From contig NZ_JAPESW010000024.1 of the NCBI RefSeq assembly GCF_028527925.1, positions 1 to 59,834 on the forward strand: a DNA stretch of 59,834 nucleotides. The letters run 5' to 3'. Below, one piece after another: positions 52,899 to 59,834 of the stretch (its first letter is position 1; every line of letters starts with the position of its first letter). Made by a program: the position numbers and the translations under genes. This stretch comes from Cellulomonas fimi (GTDB taxonomy: Bacteria > Actinomycetota > Actinomycetes > Actinomycetales > Cellulomonadaceae). The notes under the pieces are model-generated. The model was given only the letters and a program-made list of their open reading frames with translations, was not told the origin of the DNA and ran no database searches.

Positions 52899-54719
52899 AT
52901 GGTGAAGCAGCCATCAGCCAGCCCGCACCGGAGGCGGCTCCGGTCGGCCATCGCGTTCCTCGCCGCGGCGGTCGGCGCCGTGACGCTGCTCCCTGCCCCG
53001 GCGCAGGCGGACAACCCGATCGTCCAGCACATCTACACCGCCGACCCCGCACCCCTGGTGCACGACGGCCGCGTCTACCTCTACACCGGGCACGACGAGG
53101 ACGGCTCGTCGTACTTCACGATGCGCGACTGGCGCGTCTTCTCGTCGACCGACATGGTCAACTGGACGGACCACGGCTCGCCGATGTCGCTCGCGACGTT
53201 CGCCTGGGCCGACGCCGACGCGTGGGCCGGTCAGGTCGTCGCGCGCAACGGGAAGTTCTACTGGTACGTGCCGGTGCGGCAGCGTTCGACGGGGCAGCGC
53301 GTCATCGGGGTCGGCGTCGCCGACAGCCCGACCGGGCCGTTCCGCGACGCGATCGGCCGCCCGCTCGTCGGCAACGGCGAGATCGACCCCACCGTGCTGA
53401 TCGACGACGGGGGCCAGGCGTACCTCTACTGGGGCAACCCCCGCCTCTGGTACGTCCGGCTCAACGCGGACATGATCTCGTACTCGGGCAGCCCGACCCA
53501 GATCCCGCTCACGACCGCCGGCTTCGGCACCCGGACGGGCGACCCGAACCGGCCGACCCTCTTCGAGGAAGGGCCCTGGGTCTACAAGCGCGGCGGGACC
53601 TACTACAACGTGTTCGCGGCCCGCTGCTGCTCCGAGTTCATCGGCTACTCGACCGCGCCCGGTCCGACCGGCCCGTGGACCTACCGCGGGACGGTCATGC
53701 CGACGCAGGGCACCAGCTTCACGAACCACGCCGGCGTCATCGACTACCGAGGCGGCTCGTACTTCTTCTACCACAACGGCGCACTGCCGGGCGGCGGCGG
53801 CTACACCCGCTCCGTCGCGGTCGAGAAGTTCACCTACGGCGCCGACGGCAGCATCCCGACGATCACCATGACGACCGCGGGCGCACCCCAGATCGGCACC
53901 CTCGACCCGTACGTGCGGCAGGAGGCCGAGACGATCGCCTGGGGATCCGGGATCGAGACGGAACCCTCGAGCGAGGGCGGGATGAACGTCGGGTGGATCG
54001 AGAACGGCGACTACGTCAAGGTCAAGGGCGTCGCGTTCGGCACAGGAGCGACCTCCTTCTCCGCGCGGGTCGCGTCCGCCACGAGCGGCGGGCGCATCGA
54101 GGTGCGGCTGGACGGCACGGGCGGACCGCTCGTCGGGACCTGCACCGTCGGCGGCACAGGCGGGTGGCAGAGCTGGGCGACCACCACCTGCCCGGTCACC
54201 GGCGCGACCGGGACGCGCGACCTGTACCTGCGGTTCGCGGGCGGCAGCGGCAACCTGTTCAACGTCGACTGGTGGCAGTTCAGCGGAGGCACGACGCCCA
54301 CGCCGACGGCGTACCGGGTGACGAACCGGAACAGCGGGCAGGTCGTCGACGTGCAGCAGGGGAGTCTCGCCGACCTCGCGGTCGTCGGGCAGTGGCCCAG
54401 CACCGGCGTGGCGTGGCAGCAGTGGCGCTTCGTCGACGCGGGCAGCGGCAACGTGCGGCTGCAGAGCGTGCACAGCGGCAAGTGCCTCGACGTGAGCGGC
54501 GCGTCGACGGCCGACGGCGCGGCGGTCATCCAGTACACGTGCCACGACCGGAGCAACCAGGTCTTCACCTGGCGCTCGAGCGGCGACGGCTACAGCCAGC
54601 TCGTCAACCTCAACAGCGGCAAGTGCCTGAACGTGGTCAACGGCTCGACGACCGCGGGCGCCGCGCTGGAGCAGCGGACGTGCAGCTCCGCGACGAGCAT
54701 GCAGTGGTCGCGCTCCTGA
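52899..54719 (+). CDS. Secreted GH43 glycosidase with CBM6 and ricin-type CBM13
   Basis: 606 residues. A signal peptide (about 1-37, ending in APAQA-D) leads into a GH43 catalytic domain (40-335) with the base Asp49 in IYTADPAPLV, the second Asp in NGEIDPTVLIDD (about 165) and the acid Glu in LFEEGPWVYKR (about 226). A CBM6-type module follows (about 345-465, RQEAETIAWGSGIE) and then a ricin B/CBM13 module (475-606) with QW repeats. The N-terminal phrase resembles arabinoxylan arabinofuranohydrolases; exact specificity is not certain. ATG 52899 and GTG 52902 are both possible; AGGAG spacing favours GTG. It is probably induced through the LacI-type operator. Confidence 0.9.
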   Translation: MVKQPSASPHRRRLRSAIAFLAAAVGAVTLLPAPAQADNPIVQHIYTADPAPLVHDGRVYLYTGHDEDGSSYFTMRDWRVFSSTDMVNWTDHGSPMSLATFAWADADAWAGQVVARNGKFYWYVPVRQRSTGQRVIGVGVADSPTGPFRDAIGRPLVGNGEIDPTVLIDDGGQAYLYWGNPRLWYVRLNADMISYSGSPTQIPLTTAGFGTRTGDPNRPTLFEEGPWVYKRGGTYYNVFAARCCSEFIGYSTAPGPTGPWTYRGTVMPTQGTSFTNHAGVIDYRGGSYFFYHNGALPGGGGYTRSVAVEKFTYGADGSIPTITMTTAGAPQIGTLDPYVRQEAETIAWGSGIETEPSSEGGMNVGWIENGDYVKVKGVAFGTGATSFSARVASATSGGRIEVRLDGTGGPLVGTCTVGGTGGWQSWATTTCPVTGATGTRDLYLRFAGGSGNLFNVDWWQFSGGTTPTPTAYRVTNRNSGQVVDVQQGSLADLAVVGQWPSTGVAWQQWRFVDAGSGNVRLQSVHSGKCLDVSGASTADGAAVIQYTCHDRSNQVFTWRSSGDGYSQLVNLNSGKCLNVVNGSTTAGAALEQRTCSSATSMQWSRS

Positions 54720-54735
54720 CCCGCCGCACGACGAG

Positions 54736-54773
54736 GCCCGGAGGGCGGCGGTCCGGTCCGCCGCCCTCCGGGC
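54736..54773 (+). terminator. Strong terminator after GH43
   Basis: A perfect 16-bp stem GCCCGGAGGGCGGCGG (54736-54751) with CCGCCGCCCTCCGGGC (54758-54773) and a 6-base loop, 17 bases after the stop. Confidence 0.85.
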
Positions 54774-54915
54774 TGTCTCGTCCCTGGTCGAGGCCGGGCT
54801 CGCGGCGTCGACCGCCACATCAGCGGACGCGGACCACCGACCGCTCGGAGGCCTGTCGCCGGGTGGGCCGGCGCGAGTAGCGTCCTGGACATCGGCTCCG
54901 GGAAAGGGGGCGGAC

Positions 54916-55332
54916 ATGTCCGAGGACGGGCACCCGGGCGCCGCGCGGACGCGGCAGGTCGTGCAGCGCTATCTCGACTCCGACCACGGCGACACGAGCG
55001 CGATGGCGCCCGACGTGGTCTTCCGGCTGATGGCGACGGGGGACGAGTACCGGACGCCGGAGGGCGTCCAGGGGCTGCTCGACTTCTTCTACCACCAGGC
55101 GTTCGACGCCACGGCCGAGCGGACCCGGCTCGTCGTAGACGACGGCACGGCCGTCTTCGAGGGGTTCGTCGTCGGCCGCCACACCGGCGAGTTCGCCGGG
55201 GTCGCGGCGACGGGCAAGCAGGTGCGGATCCCGCTCGCCGTCGTGTACGACGTCCGGGACGGGGCGATCGTCGAGGGCCGCGTCTACGTCGAGATCCCCG
55301 CCTTCCTCGCCCAGGTGGGCGCGGGGGCCTAG
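54916..55332 (+). CDS. NTF2-like (SnoaL-type) protein
   Basis: 138 residues. The fold is suggested by QVVQRYLDSDHGD near the start, MAPDVVFRLMATGDEYRTPE, GVQGLLDFFYHQAFDA and the closing YDVRDGAIVEGRVYVEIPAF, a pattern common in small NTF2-like ester cyclase or isomerase-like proteins. The substrate is unknown. ATG 54916 follows AAAGGGGG by 5 bases. It lies 135 bases upstream of the cupin gene on the same strand. Confidence 0.8.
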   Translation: MSEDGHPGAARTRQVVQRYLDSDHGDTSAMAPDVVFRLMATGDEYRTPEGVQGLLDFFYHQAFDATAERTRLVVDDGTAVFEGFVVGRHTGEFAGVAATGKQVRIPLAVVYDVRDGAIVEGRVYVEIPAFLAQVGAGA

Positions 55333-55467
55333 GTCGTGCCGCCGCCGTCGAGCGGCGAGCGCACGGAGTACCGGGACACCCAGGACCAGCGGGGGACGAC
55401 GACGCACGCGCGGCGCCCGCCGCTCGACACGCCACCTCCCGGCCGACCACACCGACGGAGGATCCCC

Positions 55468-55959
55468 ATGAACGGCAAGAAGCTGACCGTCGCTGCCCTC
55501 GCGACCGTGCTGCTCTGCGGCGTCTACGTCTCGTCGGCGAGCGCGACCCCGCCCTCGGTGCCACCGCCCACCGCGAGCGGCGCGTCGACCGGCGTGCTCG
55601 ACGGCACCGACCGGCACCTGTTCGTCGCTGCGCAGGACCGCGTCGCGCTGACCGCCGCGGTGCCCACGACGGTCTCGACGTTCGACCTCACCTACCAGCC
55701 CGGCCAGTTCTCCGGATGGCACTCGCACCCGGGCATCGTCGTGGCCGTCGTCACGTCGGGGACGGTCGAGCGTCAGACGGTGACGAAGCGCGGGAGGTGC
55801 GTGACGGAGGAGTTCGGCGTGGGCGAGTCGTTCACCGAGGTGGGGCCGCACCTCGTGCGGAATGAGGGGGACGTGCCCGCCGTCCTGTCGATCACGCGGA
55901 TCTACCCGACGTCCGCGACGCAGGCGCGCATCGACGAGCCCGCTCCCGCGTGCAGCTGA
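55468..55959 (+). CDS. Secreted cupin-domain protein
   Basis: 163 residues. A signal peptide (about 1-27, VAALATVLLCGVYVSSASA) is followed by a cupin domain with the metal-binding FSGWHSHPGIVVAVVTSGTV and EVGPHLVRNEGDVP. It would act outside the cell; the substrate is unknown. ATG 55468 follows GGAGG with 7-base spacing. It is the last chromosomal gene before the integrative element. Confidence 0.85.
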   Translation: MNGKKLTVAALATVLLCGVYVSSASATPPSVPPPTASGASTGVLDGTDRHLFVAAQDRVALTAAVPTTVSTFDLTYQPGQFSGWHSHPGIVVAVVTSGTVERQTVTKRGRCVTEEFGVGESFTEVGPHLVRNEGDVPAVLSITRIYPTSATQARIDEPAPACS

Positions 55960-56012
55960 GCGCTCGGTGCGGGGTCGCGACGTGCCGCTGCGCCGCCCGA
56001 GGGCGGACGCAC

Positions 56013-56047
56013 GGCACCCCCGCCGCCACGCGGGCGACGGGGGTGCC
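56013..56047. terminator. Hairpin 1 between the cupin gene and the integrative element
   Basis: A 10-bp stem GGCACCCCCG (56013-56022) with CGGGGGTGCC (56038-56047). It is 54 bases after the cupin stop and faces the remnant frame to its right. Confidence 0.7.
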
Positions 56048-56061
56048 GGTACTGCGAGTCA

Positions 56062-56089
56062 CCGGCCCCTGGGAGCAGCCAGGGGCCGG
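56062..56089. terminator. Hairpin 2 between the cupin gene and the integrative element
   Basis: An 11-bp stem CCGGCCCCTGG (56062-56072) with CCAGGGGCCGG (56079-56089) and a 6-base loop. Read on the minus strand it lies directly after the stop of the short frame at 56095 and so looks like that gene's terminator. Confidence 0.78.
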
Positions 56090-56094
56090 GACGA

Positions 56095-56134
56095 TCACAC
56101 GTCGAAGTAATGACCGACCTCGGCCTCGCAGGCG
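56095..56134 (-). other. Possible displaced 3' end of an insertion target gene (att region)
   Basis: On the minus strand a frame ends EAEVGHYFDV and stops at 56095-56097, directly before two terminator hairpins. No complete gene precedes it, since the integrase ends at 56135. This fits the usual left-over: an integrase-proximal fragment of the target gene's 3' end with its terminators, while the intact gene is rebuilt at the far end of the element outside the window. The reading is speculative and the exact core site cannot be placed. Confidence 0.3.
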
Positions 56135-57373
56135 TTATGAACTGCGAGAACGGACCGGACCAGACGTCCCGGTCAGTCGCTGGTCAGGCAGCCTCTTGCG
56201 CGAGGCGAGGGCAGCGTCGACGGCGGACCGTGCCGAGCCCTCAGCGGTCGGCATGAGATGCGAGTACACGCGGAGTGTGAACGCGGGGTCGGTGTGGCCC
56301 AGGTACTCGGCCACCGCGCGGATGGACAGGCCCCCGTCCAGGAGAACGCTCGCGTACGTGTGCCGCAGGGCGTGCATGCCGTTGCCGCGGGTTGTCGCAA
56401 GGCCCGCCGCGGCGAGGGCGGGGCGCCAGACCTTGGCCGAGACGTAGTTGCGGTTGAGCGCGCCGCCCTCACGGGTCGTGACGACTAGTCGGACGGTGTG
56501 AGGCTTGCCGTCCTGGGCTGCCTCGCGCGAGGCCCACGGGAGGGTCACCTCCCGGGCGGGGTAGCGCTGGAGGTAGGCGGCCAACTCGTCGGCCACGGTC
56601 GTCGGCAGCGGCACCTGTCGGACGTGCTCGAACTTGGGGAGCGCCAACACCTGACGCGCGTTGTCCAGGCGGACCTGGCGACGCACGGTCACGGTGTGCC
56701 GAAGAAAGTCCACGTCCTCCACGGCCAGCCCGAACAGTTCTCCCGACCGCAGGCCGAGACCCCACGCGAGGGTGACCAGCACCCGGTACCGCTCAGGCAG
56801 CGCGTCCGCCACCGCGTCGGCCTGCTCGGTCGTCCACGGAACGACGTCCTGGGGGACCGCCTTTGGCTTGGTGACCGAGCGGGCCGCCGCGGGGTTGCGA
56901 GGGATGACGCCGTCGTCCACTGCGGCGCCGAGCATCTGGTTGAGCGTCTTCAACTGCTGGCGCTTTGACGCCTCGGACCCGGTGAGCCCGCGCAACCACG
57001 CCTTGACCATGCTCGGGGTGACGGCGGCCAGAGGCTGGTGGCCGAGGGTCGGCAAGATGTGGCGCCGCAGGTGCACGTCCCGCTGGGTCGCGGATGACGG
57101 ACCGTAGGGCTGGGCCGCCTGCCACTGCGCCGCAAACTGTGCCACGGTGATGCGCCCCGCCGCGGGGTCGATGTAGACGCCGCGTGCCTTGGCGGATTCC
57201 ATCGCCACGACGTGGCGCTCGGCGTCCGGCTTCCTCTCGAACGCGGCCGTCCGTTCCCGGCGCGTGGTGGGGTCCTCCCATCGGGCCTGCCAGCGCTTGC
57301 CCTTGCCATAACGCGGGCTGCGGACCTTCTCCCCGGCTCGTGTGGTGTGCCACCGGTCAAGCACGTGCCCCAC
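56135..57373 (-). CDS. int: Tyrosine site-specific integrase
   Basis: 412 residues. An N-terminal arm-binding region (1-60, YGKGKRWQARWEDPTTR), a SAM-like core-binding domain (75-165) and the catalytic domain with Arg209 (GLGLRSGELFG), His334 and Arg337 (MHALRHTYAS), His360 (YLGHTDP) and Tyr370 (VYSHLMP), a complete R-H-R-H-Y set. The start is GTG 57373 and overlaps the upstream regulator gene by 17 bases, so both may be co-transcribed. The enzyme probably recombines at the att region just left of its stop. Confidence 0.95.
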   Translation of the reverse strand: MGHVLDRWHTTRAGEKVRSPRYGKGKRWQARWEDPTTRRERTAAFERKPDAERHVVAMESAKARGVYIDPAAGRITVAQFAAQWQAAQPYGPSSATQRDVHLRRHILPTLGHQPLAAVTPSMVKAWLRGLTGSEASKRQQLKTLNQMLGAAVDDGVIPRNPAAARSVTKPKAVPQDVVPWTTEQADAVADALPERYRVLVTLAWGLGLRSGELFGLAVEDVDFLRHTVTVRRQVRLDNARQVLALPKFEHVRQVPLPTTVADELAAYLQRYPAREVTLPWASREAAQDGKPHTVRLVVTTREGGALNRNYVSAKVWRPALAAAGLATTRGNGMHALRHTYASVLLDGGLSIRAVAEYLGHTDPAFTLRVYSHLMPTAEGSARSAVDAALASRKRLPDQRLTGTSGPVRSRSS

Positions 57374-57824
57374 GGTCGGTCACCTCCTCAAACCGCGCGA
57401 TGTCCGACCAGTTCTCCTGGAACGCGCCGTATACCTCGTCCGGGAAGTCCGGCCGCCCGGCCGCCTCCCATGCCTTCAGTAGGAGCTCGGCCGCCACGCC
57501 GAGGTCGTGAACGCGGTCGGCCGCCTCCAGGGCCAGCGAACGGAACCGCACCCGGGCGGCCGCCTGGGCGCGCCCATCGTCGCCCTCCATCGCCTCAGCC
57601 AGGTCAGACAGGGGCGCGCCCAGCACCTTCGCCAACGTCACGACCTCGTCGAAGAGCACCCGTCGGGCGCCCGTCTCGACCTTGGCAATGGTGGACGGGT
57701 GCCAGCGCTCGGAAGCGGCGCGGTTGTACCGCGTCACGAGGTCAACCTGTGTCCAGCCGCGCGCCTCGCGGAACGCGGCGATCGTCTTCCCGAGAGTCGG
57801 GTTACCTAGCGGCGCTTCTCTCAT
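57357..57824 (-). CDS. XRE family helix-turn-helix regulator (putative element repressor)
   Basis: 155 residues. An HTH_3 domain (about 10-75, TIAAFREARGWTQVDLVTRY and WHPSTIAKVETGARR) leads to a C-terminal helical region (85-155, RVRFRSLALEAADRVHDLGV). ATG 57824 is preferred to the earlier Met at 57935, which lies in the promoter region. It is transcribed away from the excisionase gene, so it is the likely lysogeny-type repressor acting on the 57825-57919 gap. Two GTAACG repeats (57834, 57857) lie there. Confidence 0.88.
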   Translation of the reverse strand: MREAPLGNPTLGKTIAAFREARGWTQVDLVTRYNRAASERWHPSTIAKVETGARRVLFDEVVTLAKVLGAPLSDLAEAMEGDDGRAQAAARVRFRSLALEAADRVHDLGVAAELLLKAWEAAGRPDFPDEVYGAFQENWSDIARFEEVTDRGARA

Positions 57825-57919
57825 GGAAGCAATGTAACGCCCGTGAAGGGTTGCACGTAACGGACGCGCCCGCGCATGCTTGGGAAACGCACTTCTCTCA
57901 CGCGTGTGGAGGCACTTCA

Positions 57920-58126
57920 ATGAACGAAGTGACATGGATCGGCGACGACCCCCTGCTGAGGACAGCCGAGGTCGCGCCCCTGCTCAGGTGCTCGCCAGAG
58001 ACGTTGCGCGTGTGGCGCTACCGGCGGCAAGGCCCCCCGTACGTGAAGGCCGGTCGGCAGGTCCTCTACCGGCGGTCGGCGGTCGTCCAGTGGCTGGAGG
58101 ACCACACCGAGCGGGCCGTCGGGTGA
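57920..58126 (+). CDS. Excisionase-like HTH protein
   Basis: 68 residues. The sequence LLRTAEVAPLLRCSPETLRV followed by WRYRRQGPPYVKAGRQVLYR is the MerR-like HTH_17 pattern of actinobacterial excisionases (AlpA-like). ATG 57920 follows GGAGG by 8 bases. Its stop overlaps the next start (GTGA). It would direct the integrase toward excision. Confidence 0.87.
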   Translation: MNEVTWIGDDPLLRTAEVAPLLRCSPETLRVWRYRRQGPPYVKAGRQVLYRRSAVVQWLEDHTERAVG

Positions 58127-58395
58127 GCCCCTTCCTGGGCGCGTCGGACGCCCGGCGGGTGGAGTTCACCGACACCGCGTCCCTGGCCCTCGCCGCCCTC
58201 CTGCACCACCACCGCGCCGAGCTCGACGTGCCGATTCCTGACGTACGCCACGACGACGAGGACGACGCGCTCGGCGACGAGGCCGAGGGAAATGGGTTCC
58301 TCGCCGAGCACGTTCTCGCCGCCCGCGCCGGGGCCGACGCGGTGGAGGGCGGCGGGGTCGGTCCCGGCGGGGTCGTCCACGGGCCGGGGTGGTGA
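58123..58395 (+). CDS. Hypothetical element protein
   Basis: 90 residues from GTG 58123, overlapping the excisionase stop by 4 bases. It is acidic (VPIPDVRHDDEDDALGDEAE) with a helical start (SLALAALLHHHRAELD). No family is recognised. The overlap and continuous spacing support a real gene. Confidence 0.6.
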   Translation: MSPFLGASDARRVEFTDTASLALAALLHHHRAELDVPIPDVRHDDEDDALGDEAEGNGFLAEHVLAARAGADAVEGGGVGPGGVVHGPGW

Positions 58396-58398
58396 CCC

Positions 58399-58770
58399 AT
58401 GACCGGACGTGAGACGCCCCCCGCCTCGCACGGCGGAGGGCGTCAGGAGGACGAAGTGGCCGACCCGTCCAACAACGACCGTACGAAGTGGAGCCCACTA
58501 AGTCACGCCCGCCGCACCACGGCCCCTGACCGGCCTCTGCGGACCGCCGCGGACCGACGGGCCGCCTGGGAACGGCGGCAGGCGGCCCTCGCCCTGGACC
58601 GCCTCCTGGAGGTCGAGCACCGGGTGCCGCTGCCCGGCGGGGAGAACCAGAGGGGCCTCGAGGACCACCGAGATGCCCACCCGGCGGCGCCGAGCTGCCT
58701 CTGGGCGGCCTGCCTGAACTGCCCCCGCCTCGCGTGCGGACCCGTCCCCGGGACGGGGGTGCCCCAGTGA
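58399..58770 (+). CDS. Hypothetical element protein with Cys-rich tail
   Basis: 123 residues. A polar N-terminus is followed by a helical region (RRAAWERRQAALALDRLLEV) and a C-terminal Cys-rich tail (SCLWAACLNCPRLACGP) that could bind metal. ATG 58399 follows the previous stop by 3 bases. Its stop overlaps the GTG of the next gene. No family recognised. Confidence 0.6.
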   Translation: MTGRETPPASHGGGRQEDEVADPSNNDRTKWSPLSHARRTTAPDRPLRTAADRRAAWERRQAALALDRLLEVEHRVPLPGGENQRGLEDHRDAHPAAPSCLWAACLNCPRLACGPVPGTGVPQ

Positions 58771-59834
58771 CGGACTGGCCGCCGGTTGCTGAGCCAGGGA
58801 CGCCCGCCGCCCGCGCGATCCTCGCGCAACGCCGCAACGGCACGAACGACCCCGCCCTCGCCCGCAACCTGCGCGCCGTCCCCGTGGTCCGCGAGGAACG
58901 CACCGCGACTCAGCACGAGGCACCGGCGCCCGACCCGGGCGACTGGTGGTCAACCCGGCCCCTCCTGGCCGAGGTGCGTGCCCTGGCGTACGCCACGATG
59001 ACCGCCCCGTCGGCGCTCCTGGGCGTCATCCTCGCGCGGGTACTCGCCGCGGTCCCGCCGACCCTCGTCCTGCCGCCCATCGTCGTCGCCGACGCCTCCC
59101 TCAACCTGTACGTCGCCGTCGTCGGGGCGTCCGGGGCGGGCAAGGGCGGCGCCGGTGCCGTCGCCGACGCCCGGGTGCGCATCGTCGGTGGCCGCGGGTT
59201 CGACCGGTGGCCCCTGGGGTCGGGGGAGGGCATCGCCCGCGCCTACGTGCGCCGCACCAAGGCCCGCGACGGGCACACCGACCAATACGTGTACCAAACC
59301 AACGTCCTGTTCGAGACCCAGGAGGTGGACACCCTCGGCGCCTTGTCCTCCCGCCAGGGCGCCACCCTGTCCGGGGAACTACGCCAGGCCTGGTCCGGGG
59401 AACGCCTCGGGTTCGGCTACGCCGACCCCGACAAGCGCCTCACCGTCCCCGCGCACGCCTACCGCCTCGTCCTGGTCGTCGGTGTCCAGCCCGGCCGCGC
59501 CGGTGCCCTCCTGAACGAGACCGACGGCGGCACCCCGCAACGGTTCGTGTGGGTCACCGCGACCGACCCGACCCTGCCCGACCGGCCCACGTCCCTGCCC
59601 GAGGACTACCGGCTGACCATCACCCTGCCCCGCATCGACGGCCGCACCCGCCAACGCATGGACGTCTGCGCCGAGGCGTGCGACACCATCCGCGACGCCC
59701 GCGCCGCCCAGATGCGCGGCGCCAGTGACGCCCTGGACGGGCACGCCCTGCTAGCCCGGTTGAAGGTCGCCGCCGCCCTCGCCCTGGCCGACACCCGCCT
59801 GGACGTGACGGCCGAGGACTGGCACCTGGCCGGG
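58767..59834 (+). CDS. P-loop ATPase of replication type, DUF3987-like (partial, C-terminus off the right edge)
   Basis: From GTG 58767 the frame stays open for 356 residues to the edge. A disordered start leads to WWSTRPLLAEVRALAYATMT, then PPIVVADASLNLYVAVVGAS, GAGKG of the Walker A site (VGASGAGKGG), LLFETQEVDTLGALSSRQGA and PAHAYRLVLVVGVQPGRAG. The pattern resembles DUF3987-like or primase-helicase proteins of actinobacterial prophages and satellites, which unwind or prime DNA for element replication. The gene is truncated by the window, so the C-terminal domain cannot be judged. Confidence 0.75.
   Translation, partial: MTDWPPVAEPGTPAARAILAQRRNGTNDPALARNLRAVPVVREERTATQHEAPAPDPGDWWSTRPLLAEVRALAYATMTAPSALLGVILARVLAAVPPTLVLPPIVVADASLNLYVAVVGASGAGKGGAGAVADARVRIVGGRGFDRWPLGSGEGIARAYVRRTKARDGHTDQYVYQTNVLFETQEVDTLGALSSRQGATLSGELRQAWSGERLGFGYADPDKRLTVPAHAYRLVLVVGVQPGRAGALLNETDGGTPQRFVWVTATDPTLPDRPTSLPEDYRLTITLPRIDGRTRQRMDVCAEACDTIRDARAAQMRGASDALDGHALLARLKVAAALALADTRLDVTAEDWHLAG

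Larger units (their letters stand above)
56095..59834. mobile_element. Left end of an integrative element (cut by the window edge)
   Basis: The run holds a tyrosine integrase and an XRE-type regulator on the minus strand, then a divergent excisionase-like gene, two unknown genes and a replication-type ATPase on the plus strand. This is the layout of small actinobacterial prophages, phage satellites and AICE-type elements. No capsid or conjugation gene is visible in this part. The right end is outside the window. Confidence 0.8.

Noticed and set aside
1..59834. CRISPR arrays, insertion sequences and rRNA
   Set aside because: I found no regularly spaced repeats, no transposase frame and no rRNA signature in the window.

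Overview
The window is about 59.8 kb of very GC-rich DNA that reads as an actinobacterial chromosome. The best guess is Cellulomonas or a close relative in the Cellulomonadaceae (Micrococcales). The reasons are a bldC homologue, a polyphosphate glucokinase, the actinobacterial fasR-fabD-fabH-acpP-fabF cluster, a homodimeric-type pyruvate dehydrogenase E1, the glnA2-glnE pair, many GTG starts with 4-base ATGA/GTGA overlaps, and a secreted GH43 enzyme carrying CBM6 and ricin-type modules. The species assignment is inference.

Layout. 1-2000: a partial gene, a CAU tRNA, a DUF1206 membrane protein, and bldC behind a cyclic-di-GMP-I (GEMM) riboswitch. 2000-5350: a three-gene efflux-type operon (degenerate ABC ATPase, YhgE/Pip membrane protein, TetR) with a palindromic operator upstream. 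5460-9580: def, a DUF3145 protein, and a flavin electron-transfer cassette (FMN-binding lipoprotein, ApbE, and a membrane RnfD/NqrB-like plus FNR fusion broken by a 1-base frameshift). 9800-14900: type II fatty acid synthesis with its PucR-type regulator. 15000-27480: a conserved hypothetical gene, aceE, DUF3052, peroxiredoxin, tRNA-Val, housekeeping and repair-type genes, the Nif3/zinc-ribbon/RNase H-phosphatase operon, a permease plus yaaA, a tautomerase homologue and the RNase P RNA. 27500-40150: small membrane and VOC proteins, MBL hydrolase-ppgK-map, a frameshifted phosphodiesterase with panB, nadE, glnA2 and glnE. 40130-49000: membrane transport and hypothetical genes, an LLM oxidoreductase coupled to a GH13 enzyme, and a lipoprotein/microprotein/DUF6766 chain. 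49200-52450: two PAS sensor proteins, one ANTAR-STAS and one PP2C phosphatase-kinase-STAS. 52600-56090: a GH43 enzyme behind a LacI-type operator, an NTF2-like protein and a secreted cupin.

From about 56095 to the right edge lies the left end of an integrative element: tyrosine integrase, XRE repressor, divergent excisionase, two small unknown genes and a P-loop ATPase that runs off the window. Two strong hairpins and a short reading-frame remnant next to the integrase suggest insertion into the 3' end of a protein gene.

The most noteworthy signals are the c-di-GMP riboswitch whose closing helix covers part of the bldC ribosome binding site, the extracytosolic flavin cassette, the single-chain partner-switching protein beside an ANTAR-STAS protein, a 29-residue membrane microprotein translated between two overlapping genes, and the integrative element.
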